A stretch of DNA of 42,907 bases from a virus. The DNA lies in the IMG/VR virus record IMGVR_UViG_3300021185_001196, positions 1-42,907 of that record. One strand, given 5' to 3'. The notes beneath the pieces are model-generated. The model ran no database searches. It saw only the letters and a list, made by a program, of their open reading frames with translations, and had not been told where the DNA came from. Below are positions 40,106-42,907 of the stretch, piece after piece. Position 1 is the stretch's first letter. Each line of letters begins with the position of its first letter. A program made the position numbers and the translations under genes.

Positions 40106-42907
40106 ATGGAAGAAAAGTTAGATAAGCTATATAATGTTTTAGTTGAAGAAGGTTTAATCGTTAACGACACTTTTGAAAAGTTTAAAAAAAGATTAAACAC
40201 CGAACAAGGATACGCTGATTTAGTTGCTGACACAGCTATATCAGATGGCTTGTATACAGGTGACAAAGAAAACTTTGAAGTTGAATATTTTTCTGAATTA
40301 AAAAAAGGTAAGAAACCTGAAGAAGAAGTAGTAGTTCAACAGCCTAAAAAAGAAGAAGGTATTAATAGAGATTCTTTAGCTAACAAATATGATTTAATTA
40401 TAAATCAATTTGAAGATCAAAAGTTTAAACCTGAGTTAATAGGTGAAGATAGAGAAAAAGCTATTAGCGATATAAAATCTAAAAAAGATCAAGCGTTAAA
40501 AGATTTTGATTCAGATGAAGATATAGCAAGTTTTGCTGACAGGATATATAAGTTAGGTAAAAAATATTCTTTAACTCAAGAAGATATTGACGCTACTCAA
40601 GTTGGCTTAGAAAAAAAATGGTCTATAATGCCTGATGAAGTAGAAGAAGAAACCATTAAGTTAGATGTATTTGGAAGGCCTATGCCTGGCGCTGTTGAGC
40701 AGGAGTCTACTGTTGATTTAAAATCTATTAATACACCAGCTATAGAAGCAGCTAGATTAGAAGAGCATGGTGATGATTTAAACAATTACAAAAAAGAAGC
40801 TATAAGACAAGGTTACACAGTTGTTGGTGCTTATGATGAGGTTCCAGAGAAAGTTAATAAAGATAAATTAATAAAACTACCTGGACCTTTACAAAACGCT
40901 AATATAAGTGATATATATCCAAAATCTGTTATTGACAATGTTTTAAACGAAAAAAGAACTAAAGTTGCTAAAGATCAAAAGGTAAGAGACATGAAGCCCG
41001 AGCTTGATGCTATACTAGAAGATTTTGAAAATGAAAAAGGAGTAACTGCTGTTGGAGGCCATATATTAGGAACTATAATAGAGGCAGGTGATTTTTTTGA
41101 CAATATATTTTTAGATGATAAATCAAGAGAAAGACAAGAAAAAATATCATTAGAACTTCACAAAGCTATAGGTACCGATGCTTCTTACATGGACGCTAGA
41201 GAAAAACTTAACAGATTACTAAAATCTAAGCAAGATACGGAAAATTATGAAATAGACGTAAACACATACAGAATAGAGGCAGCAAATGACAACTTGCAAT
41301 TACTAGAACATCAATTATTAAGTTACGAAAAAAGAGCTAATAATAATGAAGCTTTTACAGAAAAAGATGTAGCTGAATATAATGTAATAAAAACTGCTTA
41401 CAACAATCAAATAGATGTTGCTAATCAAGCAATGGTTAGACTAGGTGAGTTAACTGTTGAAGGAGTTGATTTTGATGAAATTAAAGACAAAACATTAAAA
41501 ACTTATTCTACTTTATCAGTATATGGTAATAATATAGGATCTAGTGTTGTTAGAATAGCAGGTGGTTTAGCTACATTAAGACATGAACTTACTGTTCCAC
41601 AGCTTGCTAAATGGGCGGGATATGATATAAATGACGCACAAGTAAGATCTGAAATTGCTTCCGGTTTTGATGATTTTTTTGGTACTGAAATAGGTGACGA
41701 TATTGAAGCTGGTTTATCAGTAATAAACAGTGGAAATCAAGAGGTAAAAAATCAAATAGGTAAGTTACATAGTTGGGCAGAAGAAATTAAAGACGAAAAT
41801 AGAGAGAAACAAGACTTCAATAAAATAACAAATCCATTAGAGTTTATTTCTTGGGGCTTTGAAGGTGTTACAGAAAACGCAGTTAACTTAGGAGTTTCAG
41901 CTATCACAGGTGGTAGTGGAGGTTTAGTACTCATGGCGTTATCAGAATCTGGTAACAAGATGAATGAGATGAATAAAGAAATGGAGGGTGAGAAATGGAG
42001 TGATGATGAGTTAAGATTTATTCAAAAAGAAAAAGATAGATTAGGTAATAACTATAGTTTGTTTTACCCGGGTCAAGATGATGAATTTAAAATAAAACCT
42101 AAAAACATAAGCGCTTTACAATATTTTGGAACTGCCGGTATGTATGGAGCTTCTGAATATTTCAGCGAAAAAATTACTTTAGGAAATTTTAAATTTGCTA
42201 AAAACAACATAAAAAAAGCTTGGAAAATAGGCGGTAAATCTACAGATGAAGTAGGCGGCAGGATAATAAACAGTAAATTAAATCCGCTTACTAAAGCAGA
42301 AAACTTTAATATATGGGGTAAACAAGCTTTAAAAGGAACTTTTACAGAAGCTGGTGGCGAAGGATTAGTAACAATGTCTCAGAACTTTGCTGATAGATAT
42401 TTCTTAGATAAATATGATGTTTCAATACTTGACGGTGTAACTGAGTCTATGGTAATGGGCGCATTTATGAATGGTACCATGCAGTCACCAGTATTATTAT
42501 CTCAAGCTTCTAATGCCTTTAGACCTGAAAGTCAAAATGCTTTAGTAGCAAAAACAGGTGCTGAAATACTTTCTTTAAGTAAGCAACGTGATAAAATAGA
42601 TGCTCAAATATTTGCGTTAAAAGGATCTGATCCTGCTGCTATAGAGAAGTTGAAGAACAATAGAAACGAGATACAAGACAACATAATGGATCTTAGTACT
42701 AAGCAGTTAGAAAATATGAGAGAGACTGAAAGTACTATAGCTAGTTTAAGACCATCGGATAGACAAAGCTTAATAGATGTATTTAACAACGAACATAAAG
42801 TAAGAAAAGAAATTGATGATATAAATGAAAATGAATCATTAAGTAAAGCTGATAAGAAAAGTATGATAAATACTCGTTTAGATTATCTTACTAAACAAAA
42901 TGCTAAA
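40106..42907 (+). CDS. Giant candidate internal virion protein (partial, runs off the window)
   Basis: A frame starting at ATG 40106 (MEEKLDKLYNVLVEEGLIV) and open to the last base, so at least 934 aa. The first ~85 residues are charged. The rest alternates helical, charged segments with hydrophobic, Gly/Ala-rich ones: VGGHILGTIIEAG near 317, TENAVNLGVSAITGGSGGLV near 590, ESMVMGAFMNGT near 778. Such membrane-interacting, Gly-rich stretches inside a huge helical protein fit phage ejection proteins, often several thousand residues long. The part seen shows no catalytic motif, so I cannot say if a peptidase, lytic transglycosylase or polymerase lies beyond the end. Confidence 0.75.
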   Translation, partial: MEEKLDKLYNVLVEEGLIVNDTFEKFKKRLNTEQGYADLVADTAISDGLYTGDKENFEVEYFSELKKGKKPEEEVVVQQPKKEEGINRDSLANKYDLIINQFEDQKFKPELIGEDREKAISDIKSKKDQALKDFDSDEDIASFADRIYKLGKKYSLTQEDIDATQVGLEKKWSIMPDEVEEETIKLDVFGRPMPGAVEQESTVDLKSINTPAIEAARLEEHGDDLNNYKKEAIRQGYTVVGAYDEVPEKVNKDKLIKLPGPLQNANISDIYPKSVIDNVLNEKRTKVAKDQKVRDMKPELDAILEDFENEKGVTAVGGHILGTIIEAGDFFDNIFLDDKSRERQEKISLELHKAIGTDASYMDAREKLNRLLKSKQDTENYEIDVNTYRIEAANDNLQLLEHQLLSYEKRANNNEAFTEKDVAEYNVIKTAYNNQIDVANQAMVRLGELTVEGVDFDEIKDKTLKTYSTLSVYGNNIGSSVVRIAGGLATLRHELTVPQLAKWAGYDINDAQVRSEIASGFDDFFGTEIGDDIEAGLSVINSGNQEVKNQIGKLHSWAEEIKDENREKQDFNKITNPLEFISWGFEGVTENAVNLGVSAITGGSGGLVLMALSESGNKMNEMNKEMEGEKWSDDELRFIQKEKDRLGNNYSLFYPGQDDEFKIKPKNISALQYFGTAGMYGASEYFSEKITLGNFKFAKNNIKKAWKIGGKSTDEVGGRIINSKLNPLTKAENFNIWGKQALKGTFTEAGGEGLVTMSQNFADRYFLDKYDVSILDGVTESMVMGAFMNGTMQSPVLLSQASNAFRPESQNALVAKTGAEILSLSKQRDKIDAQIFALKGSDPAAIEKLKNNRNEIQDNIMDLSTKQLENMRETESTIASLRPSDRQSLIDVFNNEHKVRKEIDDINENESLSKADKKSMINTRLDYLTKQNAK

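Overview
This window looks like one continuous piece of a tailed-phage genome, probably a podovirus-type phage infecting a marine Bacteroidetes/Flavobacteriia host. The evidence is of three kinds. The DNA is AT-rich. Almost every start codon is preceded by A/T-rich sequence with no Shine-Dalgarno motif, which is characteristic of Bacteroidetes translation. Many small genes also recall families I know from marine phages. The large terminase, portal, ~490-aa capsid protein, ring/neck proteins and P22 gp10-like stabilization proteins recall the structural block of crAss-like (Crassvirales) podoviruses. That taxonomic placement is inference; I could not run a search.

Layout. Positions 1-526 carry a small leftward gene and a possible 22-aa leftward peptide. 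Both are preceded by copies of the same AT-rich leader. A divergent intergenic region (319-997) holds a GC-richer island with nested inverted repeats that could be a structured RNA. From 998 everything supported runs rightward. The order is: two basic unknown proteins; a GGTG-type tail fibre; two small accessory proteins; a GroEL chaperonin overlapping its GroES co-chaperonin (4826-6627); a winged-helix-like protein; a Gly-rich membrane-active protein; a lysis cassette (52-aa one-TM protein, T7 lysozyme-like amidase, and later a 3-TM holin); a HEXXH peptidase-like protein; a spike-base protein; a 1969-aa adhesin of BspA/DUF285-type repeats with a C-terminal LamG domain; and a 986-aa protein with four LamG domains.

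From 19057 to 21255 lies a tightly packed run of small genes. It includes three tandem paralogues and a protein that appears to hold two GroES-like domains. The virion module then runs: candidate small terminase, large terminase, portal with a long Gln-rich coiled coil, acidic scaffold-like protein, major capsid protein, small capsid-associated protein, terminator, unknown 266-aa protein, terminator, two ring/neck proteins, two stabilization/tail proteins, and three candidate internal (ejected) virion proteins, the last of which runs off the window.

The genes fit a late programme of head assembly, tail assembly, host recognition and lysis. A phage-borne chaperonin system lies inside it, presumably folding virion proteins. 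No integrase, repressor, tRNA, CRISPR array or insertion sequence was seen.
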